In this document: in pieces, positions 35,747 through 44,834 of the stretch
Layout: each line of letters opens with the position of its first letter
How positions within the stretch are numbered: position 1 is the first letter of the stretch
Assembly: GCF_038050405.1 (NCBI RefSeq)
Contig: NZ_CP150901.1
Span: forward strand, 2,232,001 to 2,296,000
Origin: Paraburkholderia sp. IMGN_8
GTDB taxonomy: Bacteria; Pseudomonadota; Gammaproteobacteria; Burkholderiales; Burkholderiaceae
Reading direction: 5' to 3'
Length of the DNA: 64,000 bases
Made by a program: the position numbers and the translations under genes
The notes under the pieces: model-generated
Database searches by the model: none
The model's input: only the letters and a program-made list of their open reading frames with translations
What the model was told of the DNA's origin: nothing

Positions 35747-37663
35747 CTAAGCAGCCTCGGCCCCATGTTGATGAATAGCGTCCGGCGTTGCGCACTGAGA
35801 CGACGCCAACGTCAGCGTGACGCACGTACCCGCGCCGGGCACGGAGTCGACTACCACCTCGCCGCCGATGCGCGCCGCGCGTTCACGCATGATGCGCATG
35901 CCGACGTGCGTCTCGCCCGGTCTATGCTGCTGCGCGTCGAACCCTTCGCCGTCGTCGCGAACCTCGAAACTCCACAGCGGGCTTTGCTGAACCTCCAGCC
36001 AGACCTCGCGTGCCTGCGCATGTTTGCGAACGTTCGATAACGCCTCCTGCAACACATGCAGCACTTGCACCTGCACATCGGCATCAAGCGGCAAACCATG
36101 ACCCTCAATCGACAAATTGGTTGCAAGCCCGGTTTGATGCTCGAATTTGCGCAGCGTGGTGCGCAACGCAAGTTCGATATCCTCGGTATTGCCGCGCGTG
36201 CGGAAATGCACCAGCAATTCGCGAACATCGCCCGTGCTTTCGCGCACGCCCGCGTCCAGTTCGTCGACGATACGCGCTACCGATGAATCAGCGGCGGCAG
36301 GCAACGCGTCGCGCAGTAGTTGCACCTGGATTTTCAGAAACGCCAGCGACTGCGCGATCGAATCGTGCAATTCGCTCGCGAGCAACGCGCGCTCCTCGGA
36401 CACCGCCGTTTCCCTTTCGAGTGCTGTCACGCGCAGGTTTTCCATCGCGCCCGCCAAATGGCTCGCGAGTGCGTCGAGCAGGTCGCGGTCCTGCGCCGAC
36501 AACTCGATGGCTTCATGAAAGAACAGATCGATCTCGCCAAGCGTGCGCTGATGCAGAATCACAGGAACAGACACGAGCGTCGTGTAACCGGCGCGCGCGC
36601 AATGACCGAGCGTCGCCGCACCGGGACCCGCGGCCAGCACCGGAATCACTCGTGCGCCAGGCATGCTCTGAGGATGGCCGCACAGGCAACTGCGCGACGC
36701 GAGGCATTGTTCGTCCTCGATCATGAAGCGTGGCAGACTGTCGCCAGCCAGCAGCAGGTAGCGTTCATTAGCCTCGCCGGACCATCGAATCGCCACCGAA
36801 TCCGCACCGGCTATGCGGCGAACGCGCTGCGCAAAACCCCGCGCGAGTGCATCGAGCGTATTGGCTTCAGAGAGAAATGCGCTGACCTCATAGAGCGCTG
36901 CAAGACGCGCGCGCTCCGTTTCGAGGCTGGCAGTTTTTTCGCGGACCTTCTGTTCCAGACCGGCATATAGCTGCTGCAGGTTCTGCGCCATCCTGTTGAA
37001 GCCCGCCGAAAGCTGGCCGAATTCATCCTGCGATTCCACCTCGATACGCGTATCGAAGTCACCGCGTTCGATACGCGCAAGACCGCCGGTAAGCCGGAAC
37101 ACCGGCGCCAGCACGCTTAAATGGCCGACATACAGCAACGCCAGCGCACTGCCGACGGCCAGCACCAGCAGCGCGAGTTGCAACGCATTGAGGATCGCGG
37201 TCCAGCGCGCCAGTTGCGCTTCGATGGCGCTATCGAACGAATCGATGAGCAAAACAAAATGACCTGCTTCGCGAGCGACGTCCGTAGCCGCGGGTGGTCT
37301 TGCACGGGTCCAGACCGGACGCAAGGTCTGCCATTGCGCTCGTACACGGGCGAAGCGTTCGCGCGCCTCGGCATTCCACGGAACAAACAGCGGGCGTACC
37401 GGATCGCCCTTTTCCAGTAACTCCAGACTTTCGTCGAACTGATGCGCAAGTGCGTTGACGTCAGACGGCGAATCGCGCAGCATCAGCGCGACGCGATAGG
37501 TCTGCATCCGCATGCGCCCGGCTTCGTTGATCGCGGCCGCCCCGCCGTCGAGTTGCCAGGTGATCCAGAGTGTCAGACCGATGGACCCCAGCGCCAACGC
37601 AAGCAACGTAGCGACGAGAGCAGCAAGTTTGGAGGCAAGAGGCCAGGAGGAGACGGAGCGCAT
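35747..37663 (-). CDS. narX: NarX-type nitrate/nitrite sensor kinase
   Basis: This 638-residue inner-membrane kinase senses nitrate. TM1 is at about residues 12-35. The P-box INEAGRMRMQTYRVAL (45-60), which binds nitrate in NarX, is present with its key Arg. A periplasmic bundle leads to TM2 (about 158-180), a HAMP domain and a GAF-like central module containing several cysteines (CLASRSCLCG). The HisKA_3 region has ERALLASELHDSIAQSLAFL with the phosphoacceptor His, followed by an ATPase domain (EALSNVRKHAQA, DDGEGFD). It lies 26 bases upstream of narL on the same strand, an evident operon. Confidence 0.94.
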   Translation of the reverse strand: MRSVSSWPLASKLAALVATLLALALGSIGLTLWITWQLDGGAAAINEAGRMRMQTYRVALMLRDSPSDVNALAHQFDESLELLEKGDPVRPLFVPWNAEARERFARVRAQWQTLRPVWTRARPPAATDVAREAGHFVLLIDSFDSAIEAQLARWTAILNALQLALLVLAVGSALALLYVGHLSVLAPVFRLTGGLARIERGDFDTRIEVESQDEFGQLSAGFNRMAQNLQQLYAGLEQKVREKTASLETERARLAALYEVSAFLSEANTLDALARGFAQRVRRIAGADSVAIRWSGEANERYLLLAGDSLPRFMIEDEQCLASRSCLCGHPQSMPGARVIPVLAAGPGAATLGHCARAGYTTLVSVPVILHQRTLGEIDLFFHEAIELSAQDRDLLDALASHLAGAMENLRVTALERETAVSEERALLASELHDSIAQSLAFLKIQVQLLRDALPAAADSSVARIVDELDAGVRESTGDVRELLVHFRTRGNTEDIELALRTTLRKFEHQTGLATNLSIEGHGLPLDADVQVQVLHVLQEALSNVRKHAQAREVWLEVQQSPLWSFEVRDDGEGFDAQQHRPGETHVGMRIMRERAARIGGEVVVDSVPGAGTCVTLTLASSQCATPDAIHQHGAEAA

Positions 37664-37775
37664 TCAATGATTCTATGCGCCGCCTCCAAACAGAGCGCGC
37701 GGCCGGATTGACTTGAATCAACTCAGCGACGCGTCGGATGCGGTAGTGCGTCACTAAGACGCGCTTTGCAGGATA

Positions 37776-38702
37776 TTAAGGCTGGCGTACCTGTGATGAC
37801 GCACCCGGGCATGCCGGGTCTTTACCCCAATGACCGTCGCACACGCGCCAGCGGCACAACTGGTCTTCGAAGAAACCGCGTTGGCCACACTCCTTCACCC
37901 GCTCGGCCAACTTTGCGTTGCCGGGGGCCGCGGAAGCACTCACCTTGGTGGTGTCGCCGCCAGCCGCTTTCGCATCGGCCGGTTTGGTTCGCGCCACCAG
38001 CGCCGCCAATAGATCGGCATCCGAATCATCTTTCGAAGCCTTACCGTTGCCGGCAGCCGGGCGCGGTTTCTTCGTTTGAGCGACCTCCGTCGGCGCGCTC
38101 GCGTGCTTGCCGTGAGCCGCCGCGGTTTCATGCTTCGTATTGCTGGCGACAGCCGTTGCAGGTTTGCCGTGTTTCACCGCGGGCACAGCCACAGCCGACG
38201 CGGCCGTTGCTGACGCAACAGGCGTGGGCGAGCTGCTCGGCTCGGCACCGTCGGCAAGCGCGCGCGACAGGCGGCTGCCGTCCCCGCTTGCGGAGGCGGC
38301 GGCGGGCTTGGCCTGGTTGTCACTGTCCTCAGCGACGATAGTAGCCGCCTGCGATGACGCAGCAGCCGGAGCCGCCGCTTTCGCGCTGACTTGCCCGGCT
38401 CCGCTCGCACCGGACGCCGACGCGGCTTTCTCCGCACTATTCGGTGCGGCCGGCGTAGCCGACGCTACCGCTTCAGTCTGCGTATGCTGCTGCAAATGCC
38501 ACGCGCCCCAACCACCGGCGGCGATCACCAGCAAGGCGACCAACGCGAGCGGCGTTTTTGACCGGCGTGGTTTATCCGTAGGCGGCGCGACGCGGCCTTC
38601 GAGGTTCGCAAGAATCCGCGAACCATTGCTATCAGCGCCTTTAGCTTTATCGGATAACAGGCTAGGCGGGGCTTTGGAATTCGAACTGTCCGGCGCACTC
38701 AT
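37776..38702 (-). CDS. Ala-rich single-pass membrane protein with C-terminal Cys module
   Basis: I do not recognise a named family for this 308-residue protein. Residues 1-50 are polar, a single membrane helix follows (about 51-68, LALVALLVIAAGGWGAWHL), then a long low-complexity Ala/Ser/Lys linker (about 70-245). The final 50 residues form a compact segment with four cysteines, including VKECGQRGFFEDQLCRWRVC and DPACP. The linker and the single helix suggest an inner-membrane anchor with a periplasmic end domain. It is divergent from tagX at the edge of the T6SS cluster, and a related gene sits in that place in other Burkholderia as I recall, so a T6SS-linked role is possible but unproven. 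Confidence 0.75.
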   Translation of the reverse strand: MSAPDSSNSKAPPSLLSDKAKGADSNGSRILANLEGRVAPPTDKPRRSKTPLALVALLVIAAGGWGAWHLQQHTQTEAVASATPAAPNSAEKAASASGASGAGQVSAKAAAPAAASSQAATIVAEDSDNQAKPAAASASGDGSRLSRALADGAEPSSSPTPVASATAASAVAVPAVKHGKPATAVASNTKHETAAAHGKHASAPTEVAQTKKPRPAAGNGKASKDDSDADLLAALVARTKPADAKAAGGDTTKVSASAAPGNAKLAERVKECGQRGFFEDQLCRWRVCDGHWGKDPACPGASSQVRQP

Positions 38703-38826
38703 TCACTGTCTCATTGAATCCTGGTTTAATTCGCCGTGATAATACGTTCCGGCTCGTCTCCGAGCAGGCCTGATTCTAAGAGCAAGCTTTGCAAAATACA
38801 ATTGTTTCCAATTTCCGGGGTCGCCT

Positions 38827-39672
38827 TTGATTGCCGTTGTACTTGTTGCCTATTTCGCCATCGCTGTCGTGATCGCTGCAATGCTGCTATTGCCGGCGGT
38901 ACGCGCCTCTTTATTAGGCGCCGCGCTCGATATTCATGGCCGTGTTATGCGCCGGGCATCGCGTGGCGCATCGCGCGCTCGCGGTCAATTAGCACGCTCG
39001 GCAAAAATTTCGCAATCGACGGTGGTCGATATGCAAAATTTACTGGCGAAGCGGCGCTTGCTGATTTTTACCACCGCAGGTATTCTTGCGACGCCGCCAT
39101 TGGTGGCATTGGCATTACGCGGACGGCAATTATTCCAATTCGATGACACTGCACGGGTACCTGACGAGAAAATTGCTGCGTTATTGAATGGCGAACAGCT
39201 CGTGCCCCCGCCGCCGCTGCCGCCAGAGGTATTTGCAACGCAGGAAGTCGAGCAGATTCGGCCCGCGCTAAAAGATGCGAGCCGCGACTGGAATTTGCTC
39301 GACGCCGACTTCAGGACGCGTTTATTGCTCGTCTACAAAATCATGCACGAGCAGTACGGGTATGAAATGGCATTGCTGGAAGGTTATCGCAGTCCGGAGC
39401 GGCAAAACCGGCTTGCGCAAATGGGGGGCAACGTCACCAATGCCGCAGCGTTTCAGAGCTATCACCAATACGGCCTTGCCGCGGACAATGCGTTTTTGCG
39501 CGACGGCAAGCTCGTCATTTCAGAAAAAGATCCTTGGGCCATGCGAGGCTATCAGTTATACGGACAGACGGCCGAACAGGTCGGTTTGACGTGGGGCGGC
39601 CGCTGGAAAATGATGGATCTCGGGCACGTTGAATATCACAAACCCGGCTTCGTGCTGGGACGCGGCCATTAA
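38827..39672 (+). CDS. tagX: TagX-like M15 peptidoglycan endopeptidase
   Basis: This is a predicted membrane-anchored peptidoglycan hydrolase of 281 residues. Hydrophobic segments are at about residues 2-24 and 78-98. The M15/VanY-type zinc site is SYHQYGLAAD (His and Asp) and GHVEYH (late His). In Acinetobacter, TagX is an L,D-endopeptidase needed to open the cell wall for T6SS assembly. Here it lies just upstream of tssM, which supports the same role. The first codon appears to be TTG at 38827, preceded by GGGG; an ATG further in would cut into the first helix. Substrate specificity is inferred. Confidence 0.8.
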   Translation: MIAVVLVAYFAIAVVIAAMLLLPAVRASLLGAALDIHGRVMRRASRGASRARGQLARSAKISQSTVVDMQNLLAKRRLLIFTTAGILATPPLVALALRGRQLFQFDDTARVPDEKIAALLNGEQLVPPPPLPPEVFATQEVEQIRPALKDASRDWNLLDADFRTRLLLVYKIMHEQYGYEMALLEGYRSPERQNRLAQMGGNVTNAAAFQSYHQYGLAADNAFLRDGKLVISEKDPWAMRGYQLYGQTAEQVGLTWGGRWKMMDLGHVEYHKPGFVLGRGH

Positions 39673-39733
39673 CGCGATGCGGGCAATAAAGAGGTTGGCA
39701 ATGGGGCGTTCAATCAATTTTTCCGGCGAAAGG

Positions 39734-39764
39734 CGGCAATGCCGTGCGCATAACGGCATTGCCG
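39734..39764. other. Perfect 12-bp hairpin between tagX and tssM
   Basis: CGGCAATGCCGT (39734-39745) pairs exactly with ACGGCATTGCCG (39753-39764) around a 7-base loop. TTCCGGC upstream can pair with GCCGGAA, giving an alternative fold. No T-run follows, so it is more likely an RNA-processing, attenuation or protein-binding element than a simple terminator. Confidence 0.5.
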
Positions 39765-39953
39765 GAATTGCAATCCTCGGGATCGTCGACTCCGGATTTA
39801 ACAATTCACCCGTATTCAATTTCGCCTGACTCATGCCGTCATTTTCTTTCAAACGCGTTGCCCTGATCGTGCCCGCGGACCGGACCGGTGTGTCCGCCAT
39901 GCTGTTTGCCACACCACGCGCCACAACATATATCACCAAGACCTGAACGGCTT

Positions 39954-42900
39954 ATGCGACGCATTCTCAACGTGTTGACCCACCCGCGCACGCTCTCGAT
40001 CATCGGCTTGCTCGCGCTCGCTGCCGTATTGTTCATCGGCGCCGATACCCTGCAGATCGACCTGATGTGGCCGGCCATCGTGCTCGGCGCGGTAATCGCG
40101 CTATGGCTGCTGGTCTGGCTGGTGCGCCGCCTGCGCGCACGGCGCGCGAACCGCAAGCTCGGCGAAATGCTCGAGCAGCAGGCAGAAAAGCAGGCCGAAA
40201 GCGGACCCGCGCCGACGCCCGCGCGTCAGGCCGAACTCGACGTGCTGCGCACGCGCCTCGTCGATGCGGTGAAGACCATCAAAACCTCGAAGATCGGCCA
40301 GGTGTCAGGCGGCTCGGCGCTTTACGAACTGCCCTGGTACATCGTGATCGGCAACCCCGCTGCGGGCAAGAGCAGCGCCGTGCTGAATTCCGGCTTGCAA
40401 TTCCCGTTCGCCGACAAGAACAACGCGGTGATTCACGGCATCGGCGGCACGCGTAATTGCGACTGGTTCTTCACGACCGAAGGCATTCTGCTCGACACCG
40501 CCGGCCGCTATTCCGTGCATGAGGAAGACCGCACCGAGTGGCTCGGCTTCCTCGGTTTGCTCAAGCGTTTCCGGCCGAAGGCGCCGATCAACGGCATCAT
40601 CGTGACGGCGAGCATTGCGGAATTGACCAGCAGCAAGCCCGAATTCGCGATCAACCTCGCGAAGAATCTGCGCCAGCGCGTGCAGGAACTGACCGAGAAG
40701 CTCGAAGTATTCGCGCCGGTGTACGTGATGTTCACCAAGGCCGACCTGATTACCGGCTTCACCGAGTTCTTCAGCGGCAGCGACCGTCACGAATACGACC
40801 GCGTCTGGGGCGCCACCCTGCCCTACGAGCCGGACGAGAAGCGCGACGTGGTGGGACTGTTCGACGAGCATTTCGAAGAGCTGTATGACGGTCTGAAAGA
40901 AATCAGCGTCGCGCAGATGTCGATCAACCGCGGCAACAAGCTCTCGCCCGGCCAACTGAGCTTTCCGCTCGAATTCTCGGCGATCAAGCCCGCATTGCGC
41001 GCGTTCCTCGCCACGCTGTTCGAAAACAACCCGTTCCAGCACAAGCCGATTTTCCGCGGCTTCTACTTCACTAGCGCATTGCAGGAAGGCGAAACCAACA
41101 GCGCCGCCGCCACGCGCATCGCCAACCGTTTCGGCCTGAGCACCGACAGCCTGCCCAAGCCGCATAGCGCGTTCTCGAAGAACGGCTTCTTCCTGCGCGA
41201 CCTGTTCTCGAAGGTCATTTTTGCCGACCGTCAGACAGTCAAGCAGTTCGCCAGTCCCGCCAAAACGCGCATGCGCTATGCGACGTTCTTCGGCTTCGTC
41301 GCGGTGCTCGCTTTGGCGCTCGGCGGCTGGACGTGGTCGACGATCGGCAACCAGCAATTGACGGCGAACGTGCAGGCCGACCTCGACAACGTGGTGCGCC
41401 TGCAGCAGAACCGCAACGATCTGCAATCGCGCTTGCAGGCGATGGACATTCTCGAAGACCGTATCGACCAGCTCGAACAGTTTCGCCGCGACAGGCCGCT
41501 CGCGGTGTCGCTCGGCCTGTATCAGGGCGATCGGCTCGAACAGCATCTGCTTACCCAGTATTACAACGGCGTGCGCCAGATTCTGCTCGACCCGGTGTCG
41601 CAGAATCTCGCGTCGTTCCTGAAGGACGTCAATGCGCATCCCGATCAGCTCGCACCGCTGAACCGCACGCCGGACGCCGCCGCGATTCCCGTGTCCGCGC
41701 ATACGGCGATGGCGGCGAACAGCCAGGGCGGTCTGTATAGCGATGCGTCGCCGACCAACGTCGAAGACGCGTACAACGCGCTCAAGACCTACCTGATGCT
41801 CAGCGACAAGCGTCACGTCGAAACCGCGCACCTGACCGATCAGGTCGCGCGCTTCTGGCGCGGCTGGCTCGAAACCAATCGCGGCAACATGCCTCGCGAC
41901 GAGATGATCCGCAGCGCCGAGCGCATGATCACGTTCTACCTGTCGCGCGTTTCCGACGACGATTGGCCGATGATCGATCAAAACCTCTCACTGGTCGATC
42001 AAACGCGTGAAAACCTGCGCCGTGTGGTGCGCGGCATGCCGGCACGTCAGCGCGTCTATGAAGAAATCAAGGCGCGTGCGTCGACCCGCTTCGCGCCGAT
42101 GACCGTCGCGCGCATCGTCGGCGAAAACAATACGGCGCTGGTGGCGGGCAGCTATGCGATCCCCGGCACCTTCACGCGTGAAGCGTGGTTCCAGTACGTG
42201 CAGCCGGCGATACGCGATGCCGCGACCAAGGAATTGCAGGCGAAGGACTGGGTGCTCAACACCTCCGCGCACGACGATCTGACGCTCGAAGGCAGCCCTG
42301 AACAGATCCAGAAAGCGCTCGTTTCTATGTACAAGACCGAGTACGCGATGCATTGGCAGAAGTTCATGCAGGGCATTGCCGTGCAGAGCTTCGGCAGCTT
42401 CGGTCAGGCGGTGGATGCGATGAACCGCCTCGGCGATCCGCAGGATTCGCCGATCCGCAAGGTGCTCGAAACCGCGTACGACCAGACCTCGTGGGATAAC
42501 CCGTCGCTCTTCAACGCGGGCCTCAAGCGCGCGCAAACCGGCGTCACCAGCTGGTTCAGGAACTGGTTCTCGCGCGCGCCGACCGGTCAGATCAACGCCA
42601 ACATCGACATCAACGGCAATCCAGTCGAAATGCCGATGGGTCCGATCGGCCAGGAGTTCTCGGCGCTGGGCCGCATCGTCGTCACCGGCGACAACGGTTC
42701 GATGCTGAAGGGCTACATGGACACGCTCTCGAAGGTGCGCACCCGCTTTAACGTGATCAGGAACCAGGGCGATCCGGGACCGGGCGCGCGCCAGCTGATG
42801 CAGCAGACACTCGACGGCAGCGGGTCCGAGTTGGCCGATTCGCTGAAATACGTCGACGAGCAGATGCTCACCGGCCTCACCGATTCGCAACGCAAGGCAC

Positions 42901-43841
42901 TGCGTCCGCTGCTGGTGCGCCCGCTGATGGCGGCGTACGCGGTGGTGATCCAGCCGGCCAGCGTCGAAGTCAACAAGGTGTGGAACGCGCAGGTCTACCA
43001 GACCTTCCAGGGGTCGCTGGCGAACAAGTATCCGTTCTCGGGCGATGCGAAGGTCGAAGCCGGCGCCGGCGAAATCGCCCAGGTGTTCGGACCGGACGGC
43101 GCGATCGCGAAGTTCGTCGGTACCACCCTCGGGCCGCTCGCGGTGCGCCGCGGCGACACGCTCACCGCTCGCACGTGGGGCGATATGGGCCTCGCGCTGA
43201 CGCCCGACTTCACCAGCGGCTTCGCGCGCTGGGTGGCGCCGCTTGCAGGCGGTGCGGCGAGCTCGGCGCAAAGCTCGTCCGAACCGCAGACCGTGTTCCA
43301 GATCCTGCCGCAGCCGAGCAGCGGTACGACGGAATACACGCTCGCAATCGACGGCCAGCAACTGCGTTACCGCAATACGCCGCCGCAGTGGACCAACTTC
43401 GTGTGGCCGAATCCGTCGGGCTCGCCTGGCGCGACGCTGAACGCAACGACCTTCGACGGCCGCACGCTGCAACTGGTCAACGAGCCGGGCCGCTACGGTC
43501 TGGAGAAGCTGATCAACTCGGCACAGCGCAAGCGCCGTCCGGACGGCACCTTCGATCTGTCGTGGACGCAAGGCAACGTGACGGTGGCGGTCAGCATGCG
43601 CATCATCAGCACGTCGCAGGCATCGGGCGGCAGTGGTAGCGATGCGCCACAACAACAGAGCCTGCGCGGCTTGCGGCTGCCGTCGTCGGTGGCGGATGTA
43701 AGCGCGGCGGCTAATTCAGTCAACGCGACGGCCAGCGGCGCAACGGGTGCAACGGGCGCTTCGCCCGCACCTGCACCGGCTTCGCAAGCGGCACGGCCGG
43801 CCACGGCCGCCGCGGTTTCGAATACTGGGGGTGCGCAATGA
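39954..43841 (+). CDS. tssM: T6SS membrane-complex protein TssM (IcmF)
   Basis: TssM spans the inner membrane and, with TssL and TssJ, forms the envelope channel of the T6SS. The 1295-residue protein has N-terminal helices (about residues 14-62), a cytoplasmic NTPase-like region with Walker A GNPAAGKSS, and IGGTRNCDWFFTTEGILLDTAGRY as the Walker B/DTAG block. A third hydrophobic segment (about 443-460) is followed by a large periplasmic part and a C-terminal IcmF domain. The ATG at 39954 begins the protein cleanly; the open frame starts 22 codons earlier. Its stop overlaps the start of tagF. Confidence 0.97.
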   Translation: MRRILNVLTHPRTLSIIGLLALAAVLFIGADTLQIDLMWPAIVLGAVIALWLLVWLVRRLRARRANRKLGEMLEQQAEKQAESGPAPTPARQAELDVLRTRLVDAVKTIKTSKIGQVSGGSALYELPWYIVIGNPAAGKSSAVLNSGLQFPFADKNNAVIHGIGGTRNCDWFFTTEGILLDTAGRYSVHEEDRTEWLGFLGLLKRFRPKAPINGIIVTASIAELTSSKPEFAINLAKNLRQRVQELTEKLEVFAPVYVMFTKADLITGFTEFFSGSDRHEYDRVWGATLPYEPDEKRDVVGLFDEHFEELYDGLKEISVAQMSINRGNKLSPGQLSFPLEFSAIKPALRAFLATLFENNPFQHKPIFRGFYFTSALQEGETNSAAATRIANRFGLSTDSLPKPHSAFSKNGFFLRDLFSKVIFADRQTVKQFASPAKTRMRYATFFGFVAVLALALGGWTWSTIGNQQLTANVQADLDNVVRLQQNRNDLQSRLQAMDILEDRIDQLEQFRRDRPLAVSLGLYQGDRLEQHLLTQYYNGVRQILLDPVSQNLASFLKDVNAHPDQLAPLNRTPDAAAIPVSAHTAMAANSQGGLYSDASPTNVEDAYNALKTYLMLSDKRHVETAHLTDQVARFWRGWLETNRGNMPRDEMIRSAERMITFYLSRVSDDDWPMIDQNLSLVDQTRENLRRVVRGMPARQRVYEEIKARASTRFAPMTVARIVGENNTALVAGSYAIPGTFTREAWFQYVQPAIRDAATKELQAKDWVLNTSAHDDLTLEGSPEQIQKALVSMYKTEYAMHWQKFMQGIAVQSFGSFGQAVDAMNRLGDPQDSPIRKVLETAYDQTSWDNPSLFNAGLKRAQTGVTSWFRNWFSRAPTGQINANIDINGNPVEMPMGPIGQEFSALGRIVVTGDNGSMLKGYMDTLSKVRTRFNVIRNQGDPGPGARQLMQQTLDGSGSELADSLKYVDEQMLTGLTDSQRKALRPLLVRPLMAAYAVVIQPASVEVNKVWNAQVYQTFQGSLANKYPFSGDAKVEAGAGEIAQVFGPDGAIAKFVGTTLGPLAVRRGDTLTARTWGDMGLALTPDFTSGFARWVAPLAGGAASSAQSSSEPQTVFQILPQPSSGTTEYTLAIDGQQLRYRNTPPQWTNFVWPNPSGSPGATLNATTFDGRTLQLVNEPGRYGLEKLINSAQRKRRPDGTFDLSWTQGNVTVAVSMRIISTSQASGGSGSDAPQQQSLRGLRLPSSVADVSAAANSVNATASGATGATGASPAPAPASQAARPATAAAVSNTGGAQ

Positions 43842-44830
43842 CGCAAACCGTGCAGGCGCAAATCGCCTTCTTCGGCAAGATTCCGTCGCGCGGCGACTTC
43901 GTAAAGAGCGCGCATAACCCGCAATTGCTGGCGACACTCGATCGCTGGATCGCGGAAGCGATGGATCTGCTCACCGACGATCCGCGCTGGAAGATCGTCT
44001 ACGAAAACGCCAAGCCGATGCACTTCGCGTTCCTCGGTTCGCGCAGCAAGCTGGCAATTGCCGGTCATATGGTGGCGAGCCATGACCAGTCGTCGCGGCG
44101 CTTTCCGTTCCTTGCCGCAACCGCGCTGGAAGTCGAAAAGCCGCTGACGTTTCTGGCGCGCAGTCCGCTGGCGTTCGCGCGCCTGTGGTCTCGTGTCGCG
44201 TCGCAAATGAAGCCGTTGCTCGACACCAGCGAGCCGGCCGGCGCATTGCAGGCGCTCGGCGAAACGCAGGTGCCGATCGAAATCGGCGGCGGCCCGGGTA
44301 ACCCGCACGACGGCACCTTCAACGATTTCGTCGAGCATCAGACGCTCGCCGGCCTCGAACAGATGCTGCTCGCGAGCGGCCATCCGGTGCGGCTGCGCGG
44401 CGCGATGCTCGCGCTCGGTTCGCTGCTGCGTCCGGTGATGCAAAGCGGTTCGTCGCATCTCGAACGCGGGCTGACGCTGCCGCTGCCCAACGATCCGTTC
44501 TACCGCAGCCTGGTGGCGGCATTCTGGCTCGAACTGATCGCACCGTTCGTTTCGCAGGCGGATTTCGAACTGGCAATTTTCATCGGCACGATTGCCGAGC
44601 GTGAGCGGCTCATCATCGGCTTTAACGGCGCGTCGGCCAAAACGCTGCATAGCGTGGTCGATCCGCAGTCATACGCGGCGCATAACATCGATATCGACGA
44701 TCCCGAGTGGATCGACGAACACGCACAGAACGACCATGGCATCAGCAAGCTCGTCAGCTACCTCGACCAACCGCAACTGTCGCTGCGTGTCAGCATCGAC
44801 ACGTTCCGCGAAGCATTCACGGGAGCGTGA
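43838..44830 (+). CDS. tagF: T6SS accessory protein TagF
   Basis: This 330-residue cytoplasmic protein is of the TagF (BMA_A0400) family. The signature is IAFFGKIPSRGDFVKSAHN near the N-terminus, with WKIVYENAKPMHFAFLGSR and the late ERLIIGFNGASAKTLHSVVDP. In Pseudomonas, TagF represses T6SS assembly post-translationally. Its ATG overlaps the tssM stop codon and the OmpA-like gene follows four bases after its end, so these are one operon. Confidence 0.93.
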   Translation: MTQTVQAQIAFFGKIPSRGDFVKSAHNPQLLATLDRWIAEAMDLLTDDPRWKIVYENAKPMHFAFLGSRSKLAIAGHMVASHDQSSRRFPFLAATALEVEKPLTFLARSPLAFARLWSRVASQMKPLLDTSEPAGALQALGETQVPIEIGGGPGNPHDGTFNDFVEHQTLAGLEQMLLASGHPVRLRGAMLALGSLLRPVMQSGSSHLERGLTLPLPNDPFYRSLVAAFWLELIAPFVSQADFELAIFIGTIAERERLIIGFNGASAKTLHSVVDPQSYAAHNIDIDDPEWIDEHAQNDHGISKLVSYLDQPQLSLRVSIDTFREAFTGA

Positions 44831-44834
44831 CACC

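Noticed and set aside
40305..43655. Long minus-strand frames opposite tssM
   Set aside because: The composition is that of antisense shadows (Arg, His and Gln-rich) and tssM is certain.
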